Origin: Natrinema soli
GTDB lineage: Archaea > Halobacteriota > Halobacteria > Halobacteriales > Natrialbaceae
DNA: 26,841 nt
Assembly: GCF_028618695.1 (NCBI RefSeq)
Contig: NZ_JAQIVI010000237.1
Coordinates: 1-26,841 of the forward strand
Direction: 5' to 3'
Shown: in pieces, positions 6,442-13,725 of the stretch
How positions within the stretch are numbered: the first letter of the stretch is position 1
Layout of the letters: each line of letters opens with the position of its first letter
Made by a program: the position numbers and the translations under genes
The notes under the pieces: model-generated
Databases searched by the model: none
Seen by the model: the letters and a program-made list of their open reading frames with translations, nothing else
Told to the model about the DNA's origin: nothing

Positions 6442-6864
6442 GTGGTCTACGCAACCCGCGCGCTCGTCGACGTCCTGCTGGACCTGGCGAGCGACGCCGA
6501 CCCCAACGACGTGACGACCGGCGTTTCGGTCACGCCGGCGAGCGAACTCGAGGGTGCGGACGCGATTCCGCCCGAAACACCCGTTTTCACCGACTTCTTT
6601 CTCCCCGATCCCGACAACCCCGTCAACGCCGTCTTCGGCGTCGATCTCTCGACGCCCGCGCGTCAGGCTCAGGGCCAGTTCGTCTCCCACCCCGTCGGCG
6701 AGCTCGAAGTGACGCGCCGGGACCACCTGGCAGAAGTCGTCTTCGTCGCCGTTCCACCGTGGGCCACCGACGAACGGTCGTTCGCTGCGTTCGACCGGAG
6801 CGGCAACCGACAGCCCCTCGAGATCGTCGACGCCTCGCCGCCGGGGCAGTCGTTGACGGACTGA
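6442..6864 (+). CDS. Hypothetical protein resembling a degenerate JAMM/MPN domain
   Basis: A 140-residue acidic protein starting at a GTG codon; no ATG start is available. The N-terminal helix (TRALVDVLLDLASDADPNDV) followed by strands matches the start of JAB/MPN domains. The segment FVSHPVGELEVTRRD keeps the second His (83), Pro84, Gly86 and Asp94 with the exact His-x10-Asp spacing of JAMM metalloproteases, but the first His of HxH is Val81 and the usual upstream Glu is Asp23. Zinc-dependent deubiquitinase/desampylase activity is therefore unlikely. VFVAVPPW and FAAFDRSGNRQPLEIVDA complete the fold. The family is known to me only as an uncharacterised haloarchaeal protein. The fold call is inference. 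Confidence 0.65.
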   Translation: MVYATRALVDVLLDLASDADPNDVTTGVSVTPASELEGADAIPPETPVFTDFFLPDPDNPVNAVFGVDLSTPARQAQGQFVSHPVGELEVTRRDHLAEVVFVAVPPWATDERSFAAFDRSGNRQPLEIVDASPPGQSLTD

Positions 6865-7001
6865 CTCGAGGCCGTCCGAGGCGAGTCTTCTGCTGTGACG
6901 GAGACCGGAACACGTCCGCTGCGTAGCGCGGCTGCTATCCGGCAGGGGTGAGACGGTCCGTTGATTCGGACGGCGATCTCAAAAATGACGAAATTACGGG
7001 A

Positions 7002-7118
7002 TCAACCCCCTAGGGGCAGCTCTCCGTCTCCGATGATCCGGTCGATGATGCGGTCGGGGTTCCGGTCGCGTCCATCGTCGTCACTGTCGTTGGATGGGAA
7101 GTCCGGGATGTGAGGCAT
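7002..7118 (-). CDS. Acidic microprotein, 38 aa (hypothetical)
   Basis: A short minus-strand frame from ATG 7118-7116 to TGA 7004-7002. It begins MPHIPDFPSNDSDDDGRDRN and continues with a repeated RIIDRII motif. Ten of 38 residues are Asp or Glu by position 22, and most third positions are G or C, which is typical of real haloarchaeal genes and unlike the overlapping frames. A short palindromic GCATAGCTATGC lies 12-23 nt upstream. No known domain. The function is unknown. It may be conserved; comparison with related genomes would tell. Confidence 0.45.
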   Translation of the reverse strand: MPHIPDFPSNDSDDDGRDRNPDRIIDRIIGDGELPLGG

Positions 7119-7276
7119 GTGGTACCCTCGTGCATAGCTATGCGCTCGAGGCGGAAAAACGCTGTCCCGGTCTCTCGAGCGAGGGTCGCCTGCCGTCTCA
7201 CAGGCGCGTTCGAAGCCGAGTCGAACTGGGATTCGGATCTCTCGAGGCGGGCCGGGGCAGGGTGACCCAGAGCGAC

Positions 7277-7336
7277 TCAGGGCAGTTCGGGGTAGCTCAG
7301 GGCAGTTCGGGGCAGCTCAGGGCAGTTCGGGGCAGC
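7277..7336. repeat. Three tandem copies of a 20-bp unit
   Basis: The unit TCAGGGCAGTTCGGGGYAGC occurs at 7277-7296, 7297-7316 and 7317-7336; copies two and three are identical and copy one differs at one base. The array directly abuts the CopG stop codon (7339-7337), so it forms the start of that gene's 3' untranslated region. The TCA at the head of each unit equals the stop codon complement, so the array may have grown by slippage from the gene's end. Confidence 0.85.
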
Positions 7337-7546
7337 TCACTCGAGGTAGCCCAGCCCGCGGAGCTGTTCGGTGATCTCTTCGAACTCGGCTTCGGTGAGT
7401 TCGCCCTCCTTCTGGTGCTGGATGACGATGCTGCGCAGCAGGAATCTGACGAGGTCGCTCGTGCTCTGGAAGCTCGTTCCCTCGATGGTATCCTCGACGC
7501 GGTCCGCGAGATCCTTCGGAATCGACACCGTGGTGTAGTCGGTCAT
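7337..7546 (-). CDS. Ribbon-helix-helix (CopG/Arc-type) DNA-binding protein
   Basis: A 69-residue protein with MTDYTTVSIPKDLADRVEDT as the DNA-contacting strand and helix 1, then SFQSTSDLVRFLLRSIV as helix 2, the arrangement of CopG/MetJ/Arc ribbon-helix-helix dimers. The C-terminal acidic helix ends ITEQLRGLGYLE. The start at MTDYTT is chosen because it begins the domain; upstream in-frame codons are Arg-rich and non-acidic. It is a likely transcriptional regulator, with target unknown. No toxin gene adjoins it, so it is not evidently an antitoxin. The tandem repeat array begins at its stop codon. Confidence 0.85.
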   Translation of the reverse strand: MTDYTTVSIPKDLADRVEDTIEGTSFQSTSDLVRFLLRSIVIQHQKEGELTEAEFEEITEQLRGLGYLE

Positions 7547-7778
7547 ACGCCATACTCCGTCGCGGGCCCCAAATGCGTGTCGACAGGTCGGTGGTCGCCG
7601 ACGAGCCGGTAGCTGATGAGTCATGGGGCTGTTGGCCAGGGATGCCGTTGGCTGCGGTTACTGTTGGCCGGAATCACTGGTAGCCGAGGGCAGTTGCTAG
7701 TGGGCAGTTGACAGCGTCGACAGCGTTCGACTGACAGTCGCTGTTCGGTGACACTCCGCTGCCGTCTCCACAGGCATT

Positions 7779-7786
7779 TTTATATC
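7779..7786 (+). promoter_or_regulatory. TATA box of the DUF5789-like gene
   Basis: TTTATATC within ATTTTTATATCC is centred 30 nt before ATG 7812, a strong archaeal promoter with leaderless spacing. The rest of the 265-base interval 7547-7811 holds no gene that I can support, only GGCAGTTG-like short repeats around 7685-7715. Confidence 0.65.
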
Positions 7787-7811
7787 CGGCTCCGTAGCGG
7801 GAAGTACAGGT

Positions 7812-8141
7812 ATGGGAGTCCGGCCACCATCGAGCGGAGACGACGAGGAACCCGACAGTATCGAGTTCGGCATCGCGGCCGTCGACGCTCATCTCAGCGA
7901 TTCCGATCTCTCCTTTCCGGCCACGAAGGACGATATCAGAGCGGAGATCGGCCACGAGAACGTTCCCTACGACGTTCACGGGAACGACGTGCCCCTGAAT
8001 GAAATGCTCGCCGAAGTCCCGACTGACCAGTTCGACTCGCGTCAGGAGCTGTTGAACGCGCTCCATCAACCCTTCGAAGAGTACCGCCGAAACAACTCGA
8101 ACGGGGTCGTCGCTCAGTTCCGCTCGCTGTTGCCTTTCTAA
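7812..8141 (+). CDS. Small conserved haloarchaeal protein (DUF5789-like)
   Basis: A 109-residue acidic soluble protein. An N-terminal SIEFGIAAVDAHLSDSDLSF segment is followed by PATKDDIRAEIGHENVPYD, a VPLNEMLAEVP segment and a helical FDSRQELLNALHQPFEEYR. The tail VVAQFRSLLPF is hydrophobic. I recognise the pattern as an uncharacterised haloarchaeal family, probably DUF5789, from memory only. No catalytic motif or cysteine is present. The start is fixed by the TATA box 30 nt upstream. It has no operon partner. Confidence 0.7.
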   Translation: MGVRPPSSGDDEEPDSIEFGIAAVDAHLSDSDLSFPATKDDIRAEIGHENVPYDVHGNDVPLNEMLAEVPTDQFDSRQELLNALHQPFEEYRRNNSNGVVAQFRSLLPF

Positions 8142-8247
8142 GTTCCACTGTCGAAGAACTATCTATAGCAGGGGACAATAGCAGCGTCAGTGGAAATTGT
8201 ATATTTGCAAAGTTGAAACGGCGATGACGAGCGTCCCGCTATCGTGA

Positions 8248-8373
8248 CAACACGGAACCGCCACCCCCTCCCCAGCCGATTCTCTCGCTCCTGTCGTCGC
8301 TCGCTCATCCCTCGCACGGCTTCGTACCGTGATTCGTTTTTCGCTCATCACGGTACAGCGCTCGCCACCGCAC
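8248..8373. repeat. Dispersed non-coding repeat, copy B
   Basis: Shares the ordered blocks of copy A (3220-3394), including CCCTCCCCAGCCGATTC, CGCTCATCCCTCGC and CGCCACCGCAC. It has its own perfect 10-bp inverted repeat, GTACCGTGAT (8324-8333) with ATCACGGTAC (8347-8356), in the position where copy A has a different hairpin. It lies between the convergent ends of the DUF5789-like gene and aglJ, where it could also act as a bidirectional terminator. The rest of 8142-8457 shows nothing else. Confidence 0.6.
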
Positions 8374-8457
8374 TCTGGTTGACCGGCTGAAAAATATGTG
8401 CTGTTTGAATGGTTTGGGTAGACCACGTTGCTCGTTCGACTTTCACGACTGTGCCCG

Positions 8458-9465
8458 TCACTCGTCCTTCGACTCTCGAGCGATCCGCTCGAGTCGCCGC
8501 CGCTGCTCGCGGTGGAGGGTCACGAGCATGTCCGAGAGGACGCCGAACATGAGGAGCTGGACGCCCAGCAGGATGGCGGCCGCCGAGACGAGAGCCATGA
8601 CTTCGTGGCTCTGGGTGTACTGGACCCACTCCCAGAGGACGTAGACCGCGATGAGACCGCCCGAGCAGATACCGGCGACCCCGAGACTGCCGAAGTAGAA
8701 CAGGGGGTTGTTGGTCTTGGCCAGCGAGTACAGCGTGAGCAGGATCGTTCCGCCGTCTTTGACCGGGTGGAGGTTTGTTTCGGACTCGTCGGGCCGGGCG
8801 CGGTAACTGACCGGGACGACCGTCGTCTCGACCCCGTGTTTGACGCACTCGACGGCGAGTTCAGTCTCGATCGTGAACCCGTCGGAGTCGAGCGAGAGCC
8901 GTTCGAACGACTCGACGGTGAACGCTCGGTAGCCCGAGAGGATGTCCTCGTAGTTGGCTCCGTGGACGAACCCGAACGCGCGGTTGATCATCCGATTGCC
9001 GAAGCCGTTCAACGCGCGCATCGCGTCGTCGTCCATCTCGGCGAAGCGGTTGCCGATCACGTGCTCGTACCCGCGCGAGAGGGGTTCGACCATCTTGTCG
9101 GCGTCGGCCGGATCGTAGGTGCCGTCGCCGTCGGCCATCAGCACGTAGGGGACGGTGATGTACTCGAGGGCCTCGCGGACGGCCTGGCCCTTTCCGTCAC
9201 CGGACTGGACCAGCACCTCGGCACCGTGCTCGCGAGCGATCTCGCGAGTGTCGTCGGTCGAGTTGCCGTCGACGATGACGACGTTCGTATACCCCTGCTC
9301 GTGGAAGCCCTCGATCACGTCGGCGATCGTGGCCGCCTCGTCGAGCGTCGGGATGAGAACGCAGACGTCGTCGGGCGAGACCTCGCGGGCGTCCTCGGTC
9401 ACGGCGACCTCCCCTGCGCCGTCCGAGAGGATGCTCGAGCCCGCACGAACCGCGTCATCTTCCAT
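8458..9465 (-). CDS. aglJ: Dolichol-phosphate glycosyltransferase AglJ (GT2)
   Basis: A 335-residue family-2 glycosyltransferase. VCVLIPTLDEAATIADVIEG forms the nucleotide-binding strand, VDGNSTDDT and MADGDGTYDP carry the metal/nucleotide aspartates, and ILSGYRAF and GFTIETELAVE are typical of polyprenyl-phosphate glycosyltransferases. Two C-terminal membrane spans (about 258-280 and 287-312) anchor it, with a basic cytoplasmic tail (HREQRRRLERI). In Haloferax volcanii, AglJ adds the first sugar to dolichol phosphate at the cytoplasmic face in S-layer N-glycosylation. The neighbouring aglM and the nearby aglB support this. An acidic extension of about 28 residues precedes the domain; a start nearer VSPDDVCVLIPT cannot be excluded. 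Confidence 0.88.
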   Translation of the reverse strand: MEDDAVRAGSSILSDGAGEVAVTEDAREVSPDDVCVLIPTLDEAATIADVIEGFHEQGYTNVVIVDGNSTDDTREIAREHGAEVLVQSGDGKGQAVREALEYITVPYVLMADGDGTYDPADADKMVEPLSRGYEHVIGNRFAEMDDDAMRALNGFGNRMINRAFGFVHGANYEDILSGYRAFTVESFERLSLDSDGFTIETELAVECVKHGVETTVVPVSYRARPDESETNLHPVKDGGTILLTLYSLAKTNNPLFYFGSLGVAGICSGGLIAVYVLWEWVQYTQSHEVMALVSAAAILLGVQLLMFGVLSDMLVTLHREQRRRLERIARESKDE

Positions 9466-9558
9466 CGGACAGTATTCCCCCGCGTACCCGCAAAAGGCTA
9501 CTGATTGCGTAGTGTCGGGGGTTTACGTTAGATGCGTTGCGACGCGGTCGACCCCCCG

Positions 9559-10848
9559 TCACCAGGTCAGTCCTTCGTAGACCTCGAGGGCGTCCTCGTC
9601 GATCTCGATCCGCCGGCCGTCGACCACGACGGAGCGCGCCATTCCCTCGAACGACACGTCGTCGAACTCCGGCCAGCCGGTCGCGATGACTGCGCCGTCG
9701 GCCCCCTCGAGCGCGCCCTCGGCCGATTCCGCGTACTCGATCTCGGGAAAGTGAGGCCGAACGTTCTCGATCGCGACCGGATCGTGGGCGACGATCGCCG
9801 CACCGCGATCGCGGAGGTGCTCGATCACGTCCAGCGCGCGGGACTTGCGCACGTCGTCGGTCCCCGGCTTGAACGAGAGTCCGAGGACCGCGATTCGGGC
9901 CCCCTCGAGCGGGACGTGATCCTCGAGCAGGTCCACGAGCCGTCGCGGCTGTGCGTCGTTGACCGCGACGGCCGCGTCGAGCAGTTCGGGGTCGTAGCCC
10001 TGCTCGCGAGCGCCGGCGCGGAGGGCGTTGACGTCCTTGGGGAAACAGGAGCCGCCCCAGCCGAGTCCCGAGCGCATGAACCGCTCCGAAATGCGGTCGT
10101 CGAGCCCGACCGCCTCGAGCACCTCGTATGCGTCCGCGTCGTACTCTCTGGCGATGTTCCCGAGCTCGTTGACCAGGGAGACCTTCGACGCGAGGAAGGC
10201 GTTGTTCGCGTACTTGATGAGTTCCGCCTCGCGGATGTCCGTCTCGACGAGGTCCGTCTCGTCGCGCGCCAAAATGGGCGCATACAGCTCTCGGAGGGTC
10301 GCTGCGGCCTCGTCGCTCGCGGTGCCGAAGACGACCTTGTCCGGTTCGAGGAAGTCCTCGACCGCGGTCCCCATCCGAAGGAATTCGGGGTTCATGGCGA
10401 GCTCGAGGCCGTCACCGATCCGCGTTCCGGATTCGGTCTCGAGGATCGGCCCGACGACGTCTTCGGTCGTGCCGGGCAGGACCGTGCTCTTGACGGCTAC
10501 GAGGTGCTCGTCGTCTTTATCAGCCAGTGCGCGGCCGAGCGACTCCGCACCGGCTCGCATGATCGCGAAGTCGAGACTGCCGTCCTCGGACTGGGGCGTG
10601 GGCAGACAGAGAAACGTGACGTCCGTGTCGCGGACTGCGTCGTAGTCCGTGGTCGCGCGGAGGGTCGCGCCCGCGTGGTCGGCGATTCGCTCCTCGAGAC
10701 CCGACTCGTGAATCGGTGCCTCCCCGGCGTTTATCGTCTCGATGATTTCATCGTCGATCTCGATGTTGATCACGTCGTGGCCGATATCCGCGAGGCAGGC
10801 GGCGATCGTGGTCCCGACGTAGCCGCTGCCGACGATGGAGACGTTCAT
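9559..10848 (-). CDS. aglM: UDP-glucose 6-dehydrogenase AglM
   Basis: A full-length 429-residue enzyme. The N-terminal Rossmann fold MNVSIVGSGYVGTTIAACLA binds NAD. The central domain contains AMNPEFLRMGTAVEDFLEPD and ELIKYANNAFLASKVSLVNE. The catalytic cysteine is in GSGLGWGGSCFPKD-type sequence (LGWGGSCFPKDVNAL). The C-terminal UDP-binding domain begins ARIAVLGLSFKPGTDDVR. It oxidises UDP-glucose to UDP-glucuronate with two NAD, supplying hexuronic acids for the N-glycan. It is next to aglJ on the same strand (93-nt gap), as expected for an agl cluster. UDP-ManNAc dehydrogenase is an alternative within the same family; context favours AglM. Confidence 0.88.
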   Translation of the reverse strand: MNVSIVGSGYVGTTIAACLADIGHDVINIEIDDEIIETINAGEAPIHESGLEERIADHAGATLRATTDYDAVRDTDVTFLCLPTPQSEDGSLDFAIMRAGAESLGRALADKDDEHLVAVKSTVLPGTTEDVVGPILETESGTRIGDGLELAMNPEFLRMGTAVEDFLEPDKVVFGTASDEAAATLRELYAPILARDETDLVETDIREAELIKYANNAFLASKVSLVNELGNIAREYDADAYEVLEAVGLDDRISERFMRSGLGWGGSCFPKDVNALRAGAREQGYDPELLDAAVAVNDAQPRRLVDLLEDHVPLEGARIAVLGLSFKPGTDDVRKSRALDVIEHLRDRGAAIVAHDPVAIENVRPHFPEIEYAESAEGALEGADGAVIATGWPEFDDVSFEGMARSVVVDGRRIEIDEDALEVYEGLTW

Positions 10849-11063
10849 AGCGACCCAGAGGAGCGCATCTCGTTAGTCGCTTTTGGGTTTGCGGTGAGCG
10901 GCGCTCGTCCTCATAGTTGATTCGGGTGGCTGATCGGCCCAGTCAACTGGTTGATCCCGGCAGTTGGCCGATTTCGGGATACTATCGAACACGTCGATGA
11001 CTGGGGCCCCGCCCGATACGAACACGAAAAGTACTCTTGCAGTTCGATCCTCCGTTGAAAGAC

Positions 11064-11627
11064 ATGCAGGAACCCTTCGGTCAACGCGGCCGCCTCGCGG
11101 CGGGTATCGCCCTCCTCGCCGTTCTGGCCGGACTCGTCCTGTGGGCGGGCGCGGTTCCCTCCGACCTGATGACGAGCGGCCATCCGGACGAGGTCGAGGT
11201 GACACCGAACCGCGAGGCCTACGTTGGCGAGCAGGTCGTCCTCGGCGGTCGCGTCGTCGACACGGATCCCGTCGTCATCGCGACGCGCGCCAGCGGCTAC
11301 GGCAGGTTTACCCTCGTAAACGCGGACGACGGACTCCAGAACTCGGACGCGTCCCTCGAGCAGGGTGATCGCGTGAGCGCGTTCGGTCACCTCGAGGACG
11401 AGTCGACGCTCGTCGTCGAGCGCACGACCGTCGGCGACGTCTCCGGGACGGCCTACATGCTCCTCGTTTCGTTCGTCGGCGGGCTCTGGGCGTTCGGTCG
11501 ATTCGCCCGCGACTGGCGCTTCGATCGCGACCGGCTCGCGGTCGTCCCGCGGGACGATCCGGTCTCCCTTCGAGACGTGATCCCCGGGACTCGAGGCGGC
11601 GCGAGCGGCGGTGATCGCAGTGACTGA
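11064..11627 (+). CDS. Membrane protein with OB-fold-like central domain
   Basis: A 187-residue protein. One membrane span lies near the N-terminus (RLAAGIALLAVLAGLVLWAG) and a second near residue 140 (AYMLLVSFVGGLWAFGRF). Between them is a beta-rich segment (REAYVGEQVVLGGRVVDTDP ... GDRVSAFGHLEDESTLVVER) that looks like an OB-fold of the nucleic-acid-binding/DUF-type seen in archaeal membrane proteins; the domain would face outward. The C-terminal 40 residues are basic and cytoplasmic. ATG 11064 is preferred over an upstream non-ATG codon. It overlaps the next gene by eight bases, so the two are probably co-transcribed. The function is unknown. Confidence 0.65.
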   Translation: MQEPFGQRGRLAAGIALLAVLAGLVLWAGAVPSDLMTSGHPDEVEVTPNREAYVGEQVVLGGRVVDTDPVVIATRASGYGRFTLVNADDGLQNSDASLEQGDRVSAFGHLEDESTLVVERTTVGDVSGTAYMLLVSFVGGLWAFGRFARDWRFDRDRLAVVPRDDPVSLRDVIPGTRGGASGGDRSD

Positions 11628-12132
11628 CGTCCTCACGCACGTCATCGTCGGCTACGTCATCGGGACGCTCCTGACGATTCGGTACGAGCGGCTGCGACGA
11701 GCGCACGTGACGCTCGTGATGCTCGGCGCGCTCTCTCCGGACTTCACGAAGATCGACCTCGCGTTCCCGGACGAGTTCGTCAGCTACCTGCTCGGCATTC
11801 CCTTCTCGTGGGCGCCCCTCCACCTTCTCGGCGGAACGATCGTCGTGACTCTCTTCGGTTCGCTCCTATTCGCGCCGGAGTACCGCCGCGACGTCGTCGT
11901 GCTCGTCGCGATCGGTGCGTTGTCACACCACGCGCTCGATCTGGCGCTCATGACCTCGACGGGGTACTCCTACGCCGCCTTCTGGCCGCTGACCGAGTAC
12001 CGGCTGCCGGCGGGCGGGCTCTACCTGAGCACCGACCGCTGGCCGGCGCTCGTCGCGGGGCTGTGTGCGGTACTCGTCTGGGCGCTCGAGCGGCGGGTTG
12101 ATGGACGGCGAACTGCGAGGACGGAGAACTAA
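11620..12132 (+). CDS. YdjM/metal-dependent hydrolase-like membrane protein
   Basis: About 170 residues with four or more hydrophobic segments. The N-terminus (VTDVLTHVIVGYVIGTLL) and the motif LGALSPDFTKIDLAF with later GALSHHALDLALM fit the inner-membrane 'metal-dependent hydrolase' family related to YdjM/LexA-binding proteins, where conserved His/Asp residues (DVLTH, SPD, SHHALD) may bind metal. The GTG at 11620 is favoured because it overlaps the preceding stop (GTGACTGA) and begins the conserved TDVLTH. A GTG three codons upstream (11611) is also possible. Substrate unknown. It is co-transcribed with the OB-fold protein and is probably unrelated to glycosylation. Confidence 0.7.
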   Translation: MTDVLTHVIVGYVIGTLLTIRYERLRRAHVTLVMLGALSPDFTKIDLAFPDEFVSYLLGIPFSWAPLHLLGGTIVVTLFGSLLFAPEYRRDVVVLVAIGALSHHALDLALMTSTGYSYAAFWPLTEYRLPAGGLYLSTDRWPALVAGLCAVLVWALERRVDGRRTARTEN

Positions 12133-12201
12133 GGGTTCGGCGTCGCTCGAGTGAGATATCGGCTCGAGAAATATAGACTTCGGGACTGGATGGTAGAAGA
12201 A

Positions 12202-12378
12202 CTATTGGCAGTTCCACACTTGTGCGCCCGGTGTGCCGCAAGAAGAACAAACGACAGCCTCGTTTCCCTTGTATTGTTCTTGGACGAGATGGCCTCCGTC
12301 ACAGAATGAACACGCAGTTTGTTCAAGCAGTTCTAATAGTGCTGTAGACTGATCGGTTTGATCTCGGAGGGTTGCCAT
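12202..12378 (-). CDS. Small zinc-finger protein (HVO_A0556-like)
   Basis: A 58-residue protein on the minus strand, ATG 12378-12376 to TAG 12204-12202. It has two CxxC pairs, C23SFC26 and C44SSC47, the geometry of a compact zinc ribbon, separated by HLVQEQYKGNEAVV. The preceding helix (STALLELLEQTA) and the CGTPGAQVW ending match the small zinc-finger family I know as HVO_A0556. TACGTATACGG lies about 30 nt before the start, supporting expression. Such microproteins are common in haloarchaea and some regulate adhesion or swarming, but the role of this one is unknown. Its codon use is less G+C-biased than the genes to the left. It is divergent from the glycosyltransferase at 12555. Confidence 0.75.
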   Translation of the reverse strand: MATLRDQTDQSTALLELLEQTACSFCDGGHLVQEQYKGNEAVVCSSCGTPGAQVWNCQ

Positions 12379-12524
12379 AGTTCGGATGAGCGCATTCCGT
12401 ATACGTAATGATTCTCGCTATTGACGGTTGGGAAGCCATGTTGGCTGTAGCACCGGGTAGTAGCGATTAACCGACGTGTGGACTGGTAATAGTTTTAGTA
12501 TGACCATATCCGAGGACGAAGAAG

Positions 12525-12533
12525 TTTATTATC
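12525..12533 (+). promoter_or_regulatory. TATA box of the 12555 glycosyltransferase
   Basis: TTTATTATC is centred about 26 nt before ATG 12555, consistent with a leaderless transcript. It is the only clear promoter before the glycosylation gene chain to 20274. Confidence 0.6.
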
Positions 12534-12554
12534 CATCGCTCACAACCCGCGTTC

Positions 12555-13697
12555 ATGAATCTGCTTGTCGTGGCTGCCGTCTCGCTTCTTGCGGTGACGG
12601 CCGCGCCCTACATTTGCTACCTCCTGCTCTACGCGTGGATTCGACCACAGGGATCACCTGCTGACAAAGAGCCTGCCGAACCGACCGTTAGCATCGTCCT
12701 CCCGACGTATAACGAGGAACAGATCGTCGAGACGAAACTTGAAGACGTACTCGACCTCGATTATCCGATGGAGAAAATCGAACTCGTCGTCGTTGATTCT
12801 TCGACTGATGATACTCGGACGATCATCCGAGAGTACATCGCAGATCTCGAGGCCCCTGAGCTGGTGCTGCTGGAGGAAGACGAGCGTCGCGGGCTCGCGC
12901 CGGCGCTCAACGACGCCTATGCCGCTGTGTCGAACGAGATGGTCGTCAAGACCGATTGCGACTCCAAGCTCGCGCCGGATGCCCTTCGCGAAGCCGCTGC
13001 AAATCTTGCTGACGACGAAATTGCGGCTGTTACCGGCCAGAACGTCGAGGTTCTCGGCGGTAGCGAGGTCGAATCAGGTTATCGCGGCGTCCAGAGTCAT
13101 ATTCAGCAACTCGAGTCCCATCTCGACTCGACGCTAATCTTTCACGGGCCGTTCTCCGCGTTCGAGAACGATGCACTGCTCCCGATCGATCCGAACTCAC
13201 TGGCCGACGATACGGAACTCGCGTTGAAGATTCGTCGGCAGGGTAAGCGCGTTATTTTCGATCCCTCTGTGCGGTACATGGAAGCCTCTCACTCCGAGTT
13301 CGTAAAACGGCGAAAGCAAAAGGATAGGCGTGGTATGGGGCTGATTCGACTTCTGGTCCAACACAGCGACGCGCTGGGGAAGTACGGGCAGTACGGACGC
13401 GTTATATTGCCGTTCAACTGGTGGTTCATGATCGCCTCCCCGTGGCTACTAGCGGCGACGCTCGTAGTCGGAACCGGTGGGGCTATTTCGCTGCTCGGTG
13501 TCAGTGGCCTGCTGTTTCCCGCCGGGGTTGGGCTGTTTACATACCTCGGACAGCGAGACCTGCTTGGGCCAGTGCAGATGCTGTATTCGATCTTCGATAC
13601 GCAGGTGTCGCTGTTGCGTGCCAGCCTAGAGTTGCTGGTCGGGGACTCAGATGGGACGTGGGATGTTGATGATGAGTTACGAGAGGCGTTTGAATGA
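12555..13697 (+). CDS. Membrane-anchored processive-type GT2 glycosyltransferase
   Basis: A 380-residue enzyme with an N-terminal membrane span (LLVVAAVSLLAVTAAPYICY), a GT-A domain and two or three C-terminal spans (about 296-345). Motifs are SIVLPTYNEEQ, VVDSSTDDT, KTDCDSKLAP for the DxD region, DDTELALKIRRQG, and RRKQKDRRG in the place of QxxRW. This layout is like hyaluronan/cellulose-synthase-type and AglE-like GT2 enzymes. It probably elongates the dolichol-linked N-glycan or another surface polysaccharide at the cytoplasmic face. The sugar donor cannot be inferred. It starts the block of glycosylation genes on the plus strand and is followed after 28 nt by a GT4 gene with its own Shine-Dalgarno. 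Confidence 0.85.
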   Translation: MNLLVVAAVSLLAVTAAPYICYLLLYAWIRPQGSPADKEPAEPTVSIVLPTYNEEQIVETKLEDVLDLDYPMEKIELVVVDSSTDDTRTIIREYIADLEAPELVLLEEDERRGLAPALNDAYAAVSNEMVVKTDCDSKLAPDALREAAANLADDEIAAVTGQNVEVLGGSEVESGYRGVQSHIQQLESHLDSTLIFHGPFSAFENDALLPIDPNSLADDTELALKIRRQGKRVIFDPSVRYMEASHSEFVKRRKQKDRRGMGLIRLLVQHSDALGKYGQYGRVILPFNWWFMIASPWLLAATLVVGTGGAISLLGVSGLLFPAGVGLFTYLGQRDLLGPVQMLYSIFDTQVSLLRASLELLVGDSDGTWDVDDELREAFE

Positions 13698-13711
13698 ATA
13701 ACAGCTACAAA

Positions 13712-13719
13712 GGAGGTGA
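13712..13719 (+). promoter_or_regulatory. Shine-Dalgarno before the GT4 gene
   Basis: GGAGGTGA lies six bases before ATG 13726. A near-perfect match to the 16S tail is unusual in this mostly leaderless window and fixes the start in preference to the Met at codon 8. Confidence 0.7.
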
Positions 13720-13725
13720 CAGTGC

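Noticed and set aside
7277..7336. CRISPR-like array
   Set aside because: Units are directly adjacent with no spacers, so this is a simple tandem repeat.
8428..9504. 358-codon plus-strand frame antisense to aglJ
   Set aside because: Antisense shadow; the minus strand encodes clear GT2 motifs.
9532..10920. 462-codon plus-strand frame antisense to aglM
   Set aside because: Antisense shadow; the minus strand encodes a full UDP-glucose dehydrogenase.
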